DNA of 64,000 nucleotides, taken from Henricia sp. BOLD:AAB3569. Its lineage: Eukaryota; Echinodermata; Asteroidea; Spinulosida; Echinasteridae. The position numbers and the translations under genes are program-made. Positions 36,744-49,900 of this stretch are shown one piece after another. The notes beneath the pieces were generated by a model. It saw nothing but the letters and a program-made list of their open reading frames with translations. It had not been told where the DNA came from and made no database searches. How positions within the stretch are numbered: the stretch's first letter is position 1; each line of letters opens with the position of its first letter. The stretch is taken from NCBI GenBank assembly GCA_037783545.1, contig JBBELK010000311.1:620001-684000 (forward strand), written 5' to 3'.

Positions 36744-38378
36744 TATAACAAGTACATGTATATGTATAACGTTCATGCATAACCTGCGTATTTTATTGGA
36801 AATTGTTACCACTAGCACACAGGGTGGTCCAAAAAGTACAGTTATATTTACTATAATTTCGTGTAGTAATTTACTGTACGTTTTATCATCAAACTGTCTC
36901 CAATCGTAAGCAATAGACTACTAAAGTGTGACGTCAGTTGCCATGGTAATTGTGTCTAAACATTCGCTGGTAATCTGAAACGTCCATTGCTAAAGCGTAG
37001 GGGAAAGTTCACTGGTTTTAGTGTAGACCCTGTAACCATGGCAACACACAAAGGGTGACGTTTTTACTTTAGTACTCTATTTCTACCTCCAGTTGTTTTC
37101 AAAATTGATCCAGTATTTCTGTGTAAAATATTTCTAAATAATTACTGTACGTTTTCTCATCAAACTGTCTCCAATCGTAAGCAATTCGTACCACCAGTTG
37201 TTTTCAAAATTTAGCAAGTCTTTCTGTGTAAAATATTTCTGTTTAACTATGGCAATGTATACAAAATTGTACTCTTGATTAATTTTATTGGCCATTACAA
37301 TATATTGAAACAAATTGCCAGCTCGAACCCTGACGAAATCAACCGCAACGTCCTTGCGTTTTATGTCACGGGAAAGAGTTCAGAAATGTTTTAAAATAGG
37401 CCTACAACATTGTACAAAAATAAAATGCCCTCTCGAGTCCAAGCGCAAAAACTGCCAATCATTCGAGGCGACTTACATGATGCGATGCGAAGTTAAACAC
37501 AAATTAAGTGATTTTATTTTTTTTATTTTTTAGGACAGATTATGGTTTGAAAAGTGCACTTTCATTTACTACTTTTATTACAAATTTTGCTGTGCTGACG
37601 ATTCTCTGCAAAACAGAGAAACCATCTGGAAGTGCTTTCCCTGCCTTTAATGAACAACCAACACGCAAAAAGAAGCCCGTGCAGACAGTTTCTATGTAGT
37701 TTAGTATCTAACAGAAATTATTTTATAACAAGTACATGTATAACGTTCATGCATAACCTGCGTATTTTATTGGAAATTGTTACCACCAGCACACAGGGTG
37801 GTAAAAAAGTACTGTTATATTTACTATAATTATGTTTAGTAATTTACTCATCAAGCTGTCTCTAATCGTAAGCAATTCGCACAATTGTTTTCAAAATTTA
37901 TCAAGTCTGTCTGTGTAAAATATTTCTGTTTATCTATAGCAATATAATGTATCCGAAATTGTACTCTTTATTAATTTTATTGTATTTAAAAAATTGCCAG
38001 CTCGAACCCTGACGATATCAACAGCAACGTCATTGCATTTTATGTCGCGGGAAAGAGTGCAGAAATGCTTTAAAATAAAATATTGTACAAATATAACAAA
38101 ATATTTCCTCTCGAGTCCAAACGCAAAAACTGCCAATCATGGCGACTTACAGGATGCTAAGTTAAACGAAAATGAGGTGATATTTTCTTAATTTTTTAGG
38201 ACAGATAATGGTTTGAAAAGTGCACTTTCATTTTACTACTTGTATTACAAACTTTGCTGTGCTGACGATTCTCTGCAAAACAAAGAAACCATCTGCAAGT
38301 GCTTTCCCTGCCTGTTATGAACAACCAACACGCAAAAAGAAGCCCGTGCAGACGATTTCTACGTAGTTTAGTATCTAA
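36744..38378. repeat. Two tandem copies of a 0.65-1.0 kb repeat
   Basis: Copy 1 (36744-37715) and copy 2 (37722-38378) share acgttcatgcataacctgcg, tcaaactgtctccaatcgta, aattgccagctcgaaccctg and gacgattctctgcaaaac. Copy 1 is longer because of a 152-bp MITE and a local duplication of the tcatcaaactgtctcc block. Confidence 0.7.
36921..37072. mobile_element. 152-bp TA-flanked MITE
   Basis: CTAAAGTGTGACGTCA on the left, TGACGTTTTTACTTTAG on the right, with TA on both sides (36919-36920, 37073-37074), as in Tc1/mariner-type elements. Missing from the tandem copy. Confidence 0.65.
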
Positions 38379-38467
38379 CAAAAAGTATTTAACAGACTTA
38401 GCAAAATATACAGCCTATTAAGGACATTGATTAAAAAACATATTGGCACATTGAAGTGTTTATTTAA

Positions 38468-38700
38468 TTCCAACAAATGTGTGTTCGAATCGCGGTCCCG
38501 TCTGTATGTGGTGCGTAGGCCCTCTATATATGCTTGGGCAAGACACTTAGCCATATGTTGCGCTTCTTCATCTCCATCAAGGAGTAAACGCAACGGGAGA
38601 TACCTATGAGCGCTTGTGTCAGGCTGCTGGGCAGTTGTGCCCAGTTTCCAGGTTTGTAGAGCGCCGTGATGTCCTGCACTAGGGTTTTTGTGCGCTACAT
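38468..38700 (+). mobile_element. SINE-like fragment
   Basis: gtgttcgaatcgcggtccc (B-box-like) followed by gcttgggcaagacacttagc, the conserved SINE body seen elsewhere in the window as gggcaaggcactcaacc. Confidence 0.4.
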
Positions 38701-38704
38701 TATA

Positions 38705-38930
38705 TTACTGTAAAAGCCAATATTTTTGCGTACAGATATTTTCGCGCATTTCAACATCACTGACATTTTCGCGAGGAGTTATTTTCGCGGATGGAAATGA
38801 TGTTTTGTTTCAGGGATCGCCACAATTGTTGCAAACAATATTTTCGCGGGTTGTTATTTTCGCGGGCTCTGTCTGGTGCGCGAAATGCGCGAAAATAAAA
38901 CCACCGCGAATATTTCAGCTTTTACAGTAT
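38705..38930. mobile_element. MITE with TACTGTAAAAGC ends and TTTTCGCG repeats
   Basis: Inverted ends tactgtaaaagc / gcttttacagta. The interior has repeated attttcgcg words. About 225 bp. Confidence 0.65.
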
Positions 38931-38934
38931 ATCA

Positions 38935-40430
38935 CCCCCCGACACTATTACTACACTACATGTATTATCAGTATCAGTCGTCTGAGTATGCTATAATTTG
39001 ACAATTATTCATTTTACGTTGATATAATCGTGGACATATGAAGTTAGTGTATATTCAGGTTATATTCTAAATTAATACATAACTTATGTCACAAAATGTT
39101 CTGTGTATAATAGTATACTATGGCAGCAAATGTTCAGGCATGTATATGTGGCACTTTCCTTGTTATTTAGGGGGGAAAAAGGGGGCAAGATGTCAAAAGT
39201 TGTCCAAAAGTAGATTTTCTTTAAAATGCTTTGTTCTGTTGTTTCGTTCTTTTCCGACAAAGATACATGTACGCTTTGTGGTTGCGTATGTATAGGAAAG
39301 TTTTGCTGCCGTGTCCTCACTGTCCTGTTTTAAACAGCTATAGTAACCCCCATCCACATTTTAAAAAGTTTTTCTGTTTGAGGTGTATGTCATTTTTACA
39401 ACTCCGTCAAAACGTGTTTTCCGCCATAACGCGACTTTTTTAAACGCAGTTCAGAAATGAAATGATTGAGGTCACTTGGTTTGTTTACAAACATGATTGT
39501 GACGTCATCCTGAGAAGAACACAAAACTGTGTAGCCTGTGTATTATTCAATGAAAAATATACGGAGCGTATGTTCATCATGCCTATTTTGTCCTTGTACA
39601 TGTAATTAACATTTCAAACGTGGAAAATAACTTTCTATAACATCATGACAACAGTTAATCATCTTTTTTGTGGAAAAAAATGATGAAATTGTGGCTCACA
39701 ATTAATGGGGCTCTTTTAAAGTAAATTCCAGTGCATTGCGGCGTGGTTTTTACACGGTACGACAGATACACAGCAGTCCGTATAGGAACCGTTTTCGCGA
39801 CCACAATCAGAATCATGTTTCTAACACAGTTGCTGGTTCAACCAATGGATGGCTTTGGTTGTTGGCAACCGGCCAAAGCCGTCCATTAGCTGAACCAGTC
39901 TATTACGCCAGAAAGATGTTCCTGTTGTGGTCGCGAAAACAGTAACAAATAAATGTTGTGCACATTTACTTTAATAGCGGCGAGGCATAATTTCGATGTA
40001 CTTATTTCGTATCCGAAATTCAAGAGATTCGAGGATGGTGCAGTGTAAAAAAAAAAACGTTCGAATCGAGAGACGCGTTTTAAACCATACTTTTGCACAC
40101 ACTAAAGGTACGTGCGTAGATGGTATGCACAGTCCATTTTGGTCTCTTGCCGAGTACGTAGTGTTTAAAATTCTGCCATAGTACACATCACACGCCCGTC
40201 ACGGTCGGCCGGTACATAGAAATTTTATGTGCGACTTATTTTTTTCTCTCTCTCTCTTGGAAAGCAGAAAGTCGATAAGTTTCTGCTCTTTTTTTTCATG
40301 GTGCCTGGTAAAACATACAAGCACACAGCTACTGGGAATATCCCTGGCCTTTTGCACGAAACAAATCTTCAAACAAAAGCATTTAACAGACGGTTTTCGG
40401 AGTTTTTGCGTGTAAACATATGGAGCTGCT
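38935..40430. other. Downstream flank of gene B; a MITE, no gene
   Basis: 39785-39945 is a palindromic element (gttttcgcgaccacaa / ttgtggtcgcgaaaac; ggctttggttgttggcaacc at the centre). The rest is unannotated. Confidence 0.45.
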
Positions 40431-40437
40431 GATCGTG

Positions 40438-40443
40438 TTTATT
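40438..40443 (-). promoter_or_regulatory. Candidate polyadenylation signal of gene B
   Basis: AATAAA on the minus strand, about 177 bp past the TGA of gene B. It is the first such hexamer I see downstream. Use is inferred, not shown. Confidence 0.45.
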
Positions 40444-40619
40444 TCTCTTTTTCCAGATTGCGTCACGGGGTCACGTGCACTTTTGGTTTCGATTTATCTA
40501 CTTAAAAGGGGCAATTTGAAATAAACTGCGGTATAAGCCGGCTAGAAGGATAGGTTGACTGTCGAAAAAGATGCAAATGCTGAATTTTTCTTCAATGGGG
40601 ATTCTAGCTGTTTAAGCAT

Positions 40620-40965
40620 TCAGTTGGAAAAATAAGACTGGGTTATTTTCTGTCGCTCATCAACATCCACTGTTTCATCCTTTTCTTGACCCCATCCGAT
40701 GACTTCCATTGGAATGTGGTGGCTGTCGCCCTTGGTTGCACATTCCACAGTAGGCTGGAGATAACTAGGCTCGTTGCAGTAAGCGGCTCCAGAGATCGAT
40801 GCTGGGCCGTCAACCTCACTCGATGCATTCCAACCCCCGGGTTTTACTCCTGGAGACGAGTCATCATCCAACACAGCGACCAGACGGTCAAGCTCCTCAA
40901 CTATCTCTCCGAAAGAGCATCGCATCTTCGGCGAATCCATCCAGCACTGCTGCATGATTTCAGAT
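40620..40965 (-). CDS. Gene B terminal exon: end of kinase and C-tail with stop
   Basis: 346 bp, entered in phase 2, ending at TGA (40620-40622). [20 protein letters not shown] is the last kinase helix (CW..P..R.SF). About 80 tail residues follow. [15 protein letters not shown] contains YCNE (YxN, a GRB2-type SH2 motif) and YLQP (YxxP/YxxQ-like). This echoes the bidentate docking site of MET, but the exact MET motif YVxV is absent. Family knowledge plus inference for the docking roles. Confidence 0.9.
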
Positions 40966-43900
40966 CTGAACAAAAATATCAAAAAATAAGACATATTATG
41001 CTACAAGGTTTATTATAATTTTCATTGCAAAATGCACGTACGACAGTATTGGTGTCCCTAATCCGACTGTCAGAAGATTCCTGGCAGATACAGGCATTTA
41101 TTTTTCATCCATTCCCGAATTTAAGCCTAATCGCCGCGATTACAGCGATTTGTCAGTAAATCAAGGAATAGTTTTTGGCTGCCTTGTGATGATTCTCTCA
41201 TCAGTTCGCTCGGTGCAAGATCGTAACAGTTTGGATAGCCCTGACGATTGTCGGGGTAATTCAGGAACAAATTGTTGTATTCGTAACCAATGATGGATAT
41301 TCCTACATAAGCTACCAATTTATTTTACTTTAAAAATAAAGAGGACTGCAGGGTCGAGTTTGGTCGCAATGTTTAATGACAGCCTTGCACATTTTAACGT
41401 ACTGAACGCGCCCTTGCAACCCGTTATCATCCACAGGGGCAAGGACAAAGAAAGCGGTTTAATCGCACCCAGCATATAGCGCAGCACTGTTGCATCCTCG
41501 TTGCCAACCCGTTGCTACTTTTAACAGAACGAAGCACAGCATGTAATGTGTACAGGTAGCCTATTCTTTACGTACAGTTTCGGTGGAGATAATCCTGGCG
41601 GATCCATGCGTCTCCCTTGCTGGAGAAAATCGTAGACGTCCCTGTTACGAACCCCTGGATATGGCTGTCGACCTCCGGAAAACAGCTCCCACAGAAGAAC
41701 ACCGTACGACCACTGGGGAAATATTTCTCATAAATTGGCATTTTTTCTGTTCATGAATGCTGCAAATTAATTTTAATCAGTAGGGAAAAATTGTGAAACA
41801 TTCTTCTTCCATAGTGAGCCTCCATGCAACAACCTAGAGAACAGAATGCATGTAACTGTTTTGAGTGTGACAATATTTGGGGTGTTATGGCCGAGCGGTC
41901 TAGTGCGTCGAACTTAAGTTCCTGTGCTAGTACTAGAATTTAGGTTCGATTCCTGGCCGTGACGGGTTGTGGCACCTGTGCCCTTGAGCAAGGTACTCAA
42001 CCACACTTGCTCCCATTCCTGTAATTGGCGGTCCCTCCGCTGTTGGATGTGGTATATAAATAAAATAAAATAAATAAAATAAAATCAGTTGCGTCGGCGA
42101 GAGCAGTCCTAAACAAAAAAGTATCGTTCCTCCTGGTGACAGTGTTGGTTGAAACCACGATCTTATACAGGGAGACCAGAGGGAGTACACTTAAATGCAT
42201 CTTATCAGAGGTTTTGGGTTCGAAATCCAATGAGAGCCATTTGATTTTTCTTTCACCCCACATTGTGTATTTGTGAAAGTGACAACAAAAACAATGTTGT
42301 GCATTTTTCTTAACTCCTTGGCACCAGACGATGGCAACATAGTCGCAGCCTGGCAGTTGAACTTACCTACATGTGTAACAGAACACCGTGTGACTGTTGG
42401 ACCAATTTCCGGCAAGATAAACCCATCCGCAAGGGGTTAAGCATGATTCAGCCCCATGCAGATTGGGCGATTTTTAGTGCCACGAAAAGCTATGCAAAAT
42501 TCGATAAAACGGTCCAAAAGTATAACATGTTACTCAAATGTTTCTTCAAAATGTTGTTAGTAATGTCTTTTCATGGCAAGACTAACTTGCACAAGCCTTC
42601 TTAAAATTTCGCTGAGGCAATTCCACCATAAGTGCCAAATGGTGTGCCTGATGTACCTCTCTGACTGGGCTCGTGCACCCCGATCGAGGGCCGTTTGAAA
42701 GTGTGGCTCCAGAAGTCAGTTTAACCCACGCAGGTTCAATCAGGTTGAAAGCCGAACAAAATGGGTTTTCTGCAGAGAGCCCTTAACCACAACATTCTCC
42801 CATAAACAGGAAATGTCACACTTCATTGCTGTGGGAATCACTTTAGTTCTTTTTGGGTAAAGTATACAAAAATTCAAGGCACGTCTAGCCTTGTCCAAGG
42901 CTAAGAAATTGTGTGAATCCGTGAATAATTTGCCTGTATGCTATTCATATGTATGCTATGCGCGGTGAATTGTATTCAACTGCCAAATAGTCTGGTTACC
43001 ATAATATCTTGGTCTGAATCCTGACTTCACGGACGAGGCTGGATCATAGCCTTGTTTTTTATGTACTTGATTTCTTATTTGTTTCTTTATAACTGCGTTG
43101 GAAATCCGACGCAATTACTTTTGCGAAACCCGAGTGCTTATAAATATTCATATCTTACATAATATCCAATCAGAGCTCACTACTCGGGTCAAATGGTGCG
43201 TACGTGACCGGTTAGCAAGCATAAACGTTTGTACGTCGTACATTTTATGTAGGCCTGTCTGCAGGTGGTCTGATGCAATTATGGCGACATCACACGTAGT
43301 GTTACAACTGAGGAAATCAACGGTAGTTTGAATTATGCAGCCTACAAATTGCAAATTGATGACTTTCACGAAGACCAGAAGATATCCCTCACATATTTTC
43401 TGTGAAGGTATGACGTATTTGTGAACTTACCAACTAGGTATAGGCTACGTACGGAAAATCTGCTATTTTTCAAACGGCACCGTATTGCTCTGTCAAAACA
43501 ACGGTTAACCAATGAGCTTTTACGTCTCGGTGCTCTCTTTGAAAAAATTAGCATAAGAGTCCCCGCCCATAAAACACATAAAGAACAAGGCTATGATCCA
43601 GCCTCGTCCGTGAAGTCAGGATTCAGACCAAGATATTACGGTGACCAGACTATTTGGCAGTTGGCTACAATTCACCGCGTGGTGGCGCACTTTTGCTGCA
43701 TAGCATACCGGCAAATTCTTCACGGATTCACACAATTTAATAGCCTTGGACAAGGCTAGGCACGTCTCGCTTCATTTGAGAGTTCTAACTTTGTACTTTA
43801 ACTCACCACGTCTGTTTTCATGTTATACACCTTTCGTTCCATTGACTCCGGTGCCATCCACTTCACTGGCAGTTTGGCCTGCTTGTCTCCACTTGTGTAA

Positions 43901-46900
43901 TAATCCGACTCATCCAGATCCCGAGATAATCCAAAATCCGCTATCTTTGCTGTCTCTTTATCATCGATCCTTGTATTCAATGGGAGAAAACCGATAAATG
44001 TGATCTGCGACAAACTTTATTGTTTCTTGAATAACAAGATTTGGCGAATTTAGCGTTTGGGCTTTTCTAGGGCTACTGTACAGTTTTCTCTCGCGCGAAA
44101 CAAACTGACCAATCCAGCGAGTCTTTAATATTGTCTTTATTTGAACAATTTTAGGTTACAGTTGTAGAAATCAAACCAAATGTGTGAAAATAACAGTCCT
44201 TACATGCAGTTTCTTGCTGCTAAATCCCTGTGGACGAAATTTCGATCAGAAAGGTACTTCATTCCGCGAGCTATGTGCAGGGCAAACGTCACAAGCTGTC
44301 GCACTCTCGGATTCTACAGTGGGATTATGTCAATATTTGCAGGAACATCAGTTACATAAAACTGACATTATCCTAAATCAAGAAGTATATAATATTTAAT
44401 ATTTAATTTAATATTTATATGTATTTAATGTTAATGTTTATATATTGCAAGTACATGTAAAAATTGTATTACCCAACAAAAGGGAAATGATAAATCATAA
44501 TGCAAATTTCAGTTGAATTTACTTATCTCTTCAAGTAAAGTCATTTTAAAACGAAATAAGAAGCGAACTTCACAAGCTTATTATTTACCTGTTTTCGTTT
44601 CACTATATAGGACTTGAGATCACCGTTTGCCATAAAGGGAAGAACAATCAGGGGCTGACCGTCGGGGTCAAAAGTCAGACCGAACAGTCCGAGTACGTTG
44701 GGATGATCGAAGTTTTTCATCATTAACCCTTCCTCAAGAAATTTTATGACGTTGCGTGAATCACTTGCATCTGAAATTAACAAATAATACATTCCATTTT
44801 GTTTCCGTACAAAGATTTAATCAGTCATAAATAGCTGAACATTTAAGACAAGAATCAAAGATCCCTTTCCATCCTCTGGATGTTTAAAGAAAGATATAAA
44901 GAGAGTTGAATATAGTGTGGGTACACTTCTAGAACTTTACTATATAGAACCTTGTATTGTCTTGACGGCCACTTGACGCTCAGATCCAGATGACGCCGCG
45001 TTCATAGTCGCCTGGTATACTATCCCAAAAGCACCTGGGTTTATTGAATGAAACAGAAACGAATAGCTCTAAAAAAAAAAACAGTGGTAAAATGTGCATA
45101 TTTCTGGCCAGTATGGAATGTGCTCGGAAAACACCTAGTTTTTTGGAGAACCTATAATAGGAGAGCAACAATTTCAAATGCAAAAAAAAAAATAGCACCA
45201 GGTGCAAAAACGCTCATGGCTCTATTGTTCTCTCCCTTGTTCTACATGTATATAGAGAAGAAACACGGAAGAGTTTAGTGACTTCAAGTTATATTATAGG
45301 CTTAACTGTACGATACGACGGAGGGCAAAACAATAACAAGAAACAACTGATACGCACCCTGCCCAAGGACTTTCCCCATGTCCAGCTGACTGAATTTGAT
45401 CTGCAGGTCGCCTGGCACAATGCTTATATTGGCATTCAAAGCAACAGTCTTCCCAGGAATGACCGGTGGACGTTGTTCATCTGTACTGCCAAGCGATCGC
45501 CGTCTCCTTTCTGCAGGAGCTTGTTGGTCTATAAGAAACAAACACGCCGGAGATTAAAGTGCATCCATATAGCGACACACCCGAACAGTGAACGCTTCCG
45601 AGCGTTCGCTCCTGTAAAACTCATCATCGCCAATTATAATATATTTATAACGGAATGGATCTTGGTATTTCGCATTACGTGTTAAAAGTGAACAGTTAGT
45701 CCTGTGAAAAAAATGTGGCATCGTACTATACCTTCATGAAGTTGTCGTATCAGAGATAAGAGGCGCTCGTTGTATGTCCTCACAAGTTGCTTCTGCTTAT
45801 TGTATTTGAACGCGAAGACCACTAGGAGAGCCAGCAAGGGAACCCCAACTATTGGAACGACGGTTGCCAGGAGGATAGTCAAAATGTTGCTGGGATAAAT
45901 CACCTTTCCGGCGGTAAACGTTTGGTCGGTATACCAGTGAACCTGCAACGACAGGGAAAACAGTTGCCTCAATTTATTTATCTGAAGAAAAAAAACGAGA
46001 GGTAAATTAACTGGGGAAATCGCAATTGTTTGCCTGTGACAGTTTTCTATTATTAACCTGGTGATATCTCAGCAGTGTGCAAAAAGCATATTAATTAAGT
46101 TAGAATGGTTCAGGAGCGTATATCAAAAGAATGTCAATAAAGTAATGAGGGAATAATCTTACAACAGCTGATGGTCGTATGCTCGTATCGGGTTTGCCGT
46201 GTGCATCCAAGCCAGGTGGTTCATTCTCCGGAAGCACACAACTAATGAGAGTGCTAAAAAAGTTTTTAATCGTACAATTCTCGCTGCCAACCTTCACGTA
46301 TATCTCCGTTTCATCCAATGCATCATCGAGCCTCTTACCCTGTCACAGACAAAAAAGAGACGGAAACTTTATTTTACCGTTAACCTGAAAATCAATCAAA
46401 AGGAGGCACAAACTCAAAAACACGACAATCAGGCAGCGACAGTTGGCCGTACAGGCACTGCATTCACGTCACAGTTTGAGCATGCAAGGTAGGCTTGCTA
46501 CCGGGTTAGGTACTATTATTGAATCTGCCTATACTATACACAACCATACCACAGTCAACCTGGGATGGCTGCTAAGTTGATAGATAGTAATATACTTGGG
46601 CAGTATGAGAGACGTAGATCGCTCTTTTAGTAGCGTATATATTTTTTAAGGGTATAAAAAAAGTACGTACGGTGCATCATACTTACTGTGATTTGTAGAT
46701 TGTTCCCGGAGTTACTAATTTCAAACTGGCCATTATCAAACGTGTTGAATTCTGGATCCTGACAATAACTAAAGTCACCGATTGAAAGCTCAAAGTCATC
46801 CATAACGAAGCCCGGAGTGAATGTATTTGTCTCGTTTATTGGAGGAGACCTACACTCCATGGACGAGTCGCTTTCTATACTACATGCCTGTTACCAAGAG

Positions 46901-49900
46901 AAAATACATGCTGGTAAAAAGTCAAGTTAATATTTGGCAACATTCTAAAACCTTGACATTGCCGTACGCGAGGCGAAAATCCATGGCTGTAGTGCGCAGC
47001 GTGAAAGGTGGGCTGACTTTGCAGTACATTTACATGTAACTATGCAGCAAAAGTAATACACGATCAAAGGGCGGGAAATCCTTTGTCCATATTTCAGTGG
47101 TGGCATTAAGATTCCACAGGAAATTCCACATGGTGTACAACCAAAACATGAGTAGCAGGCTCACTGCTACCAGTCTGTGAATGAGACGCGGGAAAAAATA
47201 TGCTTGTCAGTGAGACTAGCAAAATAACTACTTACCACTTCATCAGATGTCTCTTGGCCATTTCGAACAAAGATTCTTGCTACTTGCACAGATGAAAAAC
47301 CAGTACCGTTAACTCTCAGTGTCCTGCCGCCACTATATGACAGAATGATATATTAAAATGAAAAGAGGTACACGACAGTCGGGCGAACATTGGGACTCGG
47401 GGCATTTGTCTGAACAGAAGTAGAGCCTACGGAGAAGCCTCTTCTCATGAAGCACTTGCAATAAATATATTCACCAGCTGATTTTGCAGTACATGTACTG
47501 TATATTTAACAAAATTTATTTAACAAATAAAGCCTCTTCTCATAAAGCACTTACAATAAATATATTCACCAGCTGATTTTGCACTAATATATTTAACCAA
47601 ATTTATCTGCACCCGGTGCCGCTTACCTTTGATAACTTTTACGAGGTTGTACATCCAATACAGAGGGGTTTTCCTTAAAAGTAAACAATTCTGCTGATGT
47701 TCTTATAGCTCCGTCGAATATCACTGAAATTGACCCGGTATTGTCTTGTATTGACATTCCAGTGCGGCATTGGAGAGAGGAAATGCTGTGTATGCAAGAA
47801 AGATAGAATGTCCCAAAGATTTCATACCTGTATAAAAGGCCAGTGGTCAATTTGCGGCTTCAGGGGTCGATTTCACCAAACTCTTCGTAAGTTAAGGTCA
47901 ATAATAAGGCTTGCGATGGATTCTAGGGCTGCGATGGATCGTGGCTACGATAGGTGCTGCGGTGGATTTCACCAAACCTATCGTAAGCGTGATGCGTTCG
48001 ATTATCGATTAAGGATATTTGCATATTTACTCTGAGGCTGTTTGCTGTGCTAAATTATGTTTTTAATAAAACGGTCGTTGGCTACACGAGTTCAAAAGGT
48101 CCCCGTGTCCGTTCTGACAGTTGAAGTCAGAAGTATAAATACATGTACACCACTACCATCGTCATCACCCAAAATGGTAAACAGGTCTACCCGAACTATT
48201 GCAAGGTTACAAGCTACACCCAACACAAAAAGCTATATAGTTCCCGCCTAATACCTTTTGATGCAACTCAAAAACTATTTTATTGATTTTTGTCATTTAA
48301 AAAGCGACGTGTGAGTGGTTTCCTTTGGCCAGTACAAACCGTTTTAACTAGTAAGAAATCACGCATTTTATGGAATTTTGCGCCAAAACAGAAGTTGCAC
48401 TTTTGTCAATATGTTCAATTTAACACACTAAAAAACTGTTTTCTGGCCATTACCCCTTCACATAACTTCAGTTAAGTAACAGAGTGCTTATCTGCAAGAA
48501 CTGGTTGATAATGAGTGGGTCCGCCATCTTTTGCAATCACCTCAAGACATTATTTGCGCATGCTGTTTATCAAACTTCGAATGCGCTGCTGATAAGTTTG
48601 CCCAGACCTTCTGTAAAATGTGTACTTGTAAATCCTGCAAAGAAGCGTCGCCATTCACTTATTTTTGGCCTTCCGCTTAATGTCGTCCTAGAGGTTCTCT
48701 ATAGGATTGCAGTGGTGACTTGGATTTACATGTGTATATCTTTTTCAATGTCTTTTCTTCCTGTACAAGACTTTGTCATGCAAGTCAACATCACTGCAGA
48801 TGCACTGTCATGTGGTATTACATAATCACACTATAAAATAAATGTCTTGCAGATAGGCACTTTGTTACTTAACAGAAGTTACGACCAGGGGTAACAATGG
48901 CCAGAAAACATTTATTTCAGTGACAAGAGTGAACAATATTGATAAAAGTGCAACTTCTGTTTTGGCGCAAAATGTCATAAAATGCGTGATTTCTTTGTGA
49001 AAACGGTGTTAACTGGTCGATGCACACGTCGCTTTTTGAATGACAAAAATCAATAAAATAGTTTTTGAGTTACCTCAAAAAGTATTAGACAGGAACTAAC
49101 CTTTTGTGTTGGGTGTATGTTTTAATATAAGTACTGCATGCACGTGAGGAATTCCACAAAATCAAGAATTTAGTAAAGACTGTTACAAAAATGGAGTAAG
49201 CACACCAGTTTTAACACTTGGCTGCATACAGTTGTATTTATACTTCTGACTTCAACTGTACGTTTCCCTTTAATAAATATGAAAAGACTGAATGCGTGCA
49301 AATTGTACTCACCTGCTCTGGATAATATGGCATGCAACATTCGTTCCGACAACAGCTCGAATGTTTCTCCCCGTGTTCAGATCACTTCCTGTAACATTGA
49401 TCAGGGTTCCACCAGCTTCAATTCCCATAAGGGGACTGAAACCGCCAATCGTGGGATTCTAGGGTAATAGAGAATGATGTGCTTTAAAACTAAACCAATT
49501 CACCACACGTTCATGCGAAAATACGAACACTATCAATCTTTATAAGTACATCTGCAGCCCGTCCCATGCTGGCAGAGGAAAGATTTCCGGAAATTGTAAA
49601 ACTTTTGCTTTGGTACACATTTCACAACTTATACGCACATGTCATTATGAAGGGACTCAATATTGAGGTACATATTCACATTAAAATTCATGACTTTCTC
49701 TTTTCCACAAATATACAGTCAGATATCCATTAAAATCTATATAAGAAACGGAGGCCGTTCGCGCATAACCGGGCCTTCTCATTACCATATTTATAGCCAC
49801 CTTCATTTGCATACTTTTTGGCACTATTTGCATAACTATTTGCATACCTTTGGGCACATTTGCGTGGTTTGGGCCATCTCATTTGCATGATTTTGGGCAC

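Noticed and set aside
45278..45685. 135-codon plus-strand open frame
   Set aside because: Antisense shadow of the juxtamembrane exon of gene B.
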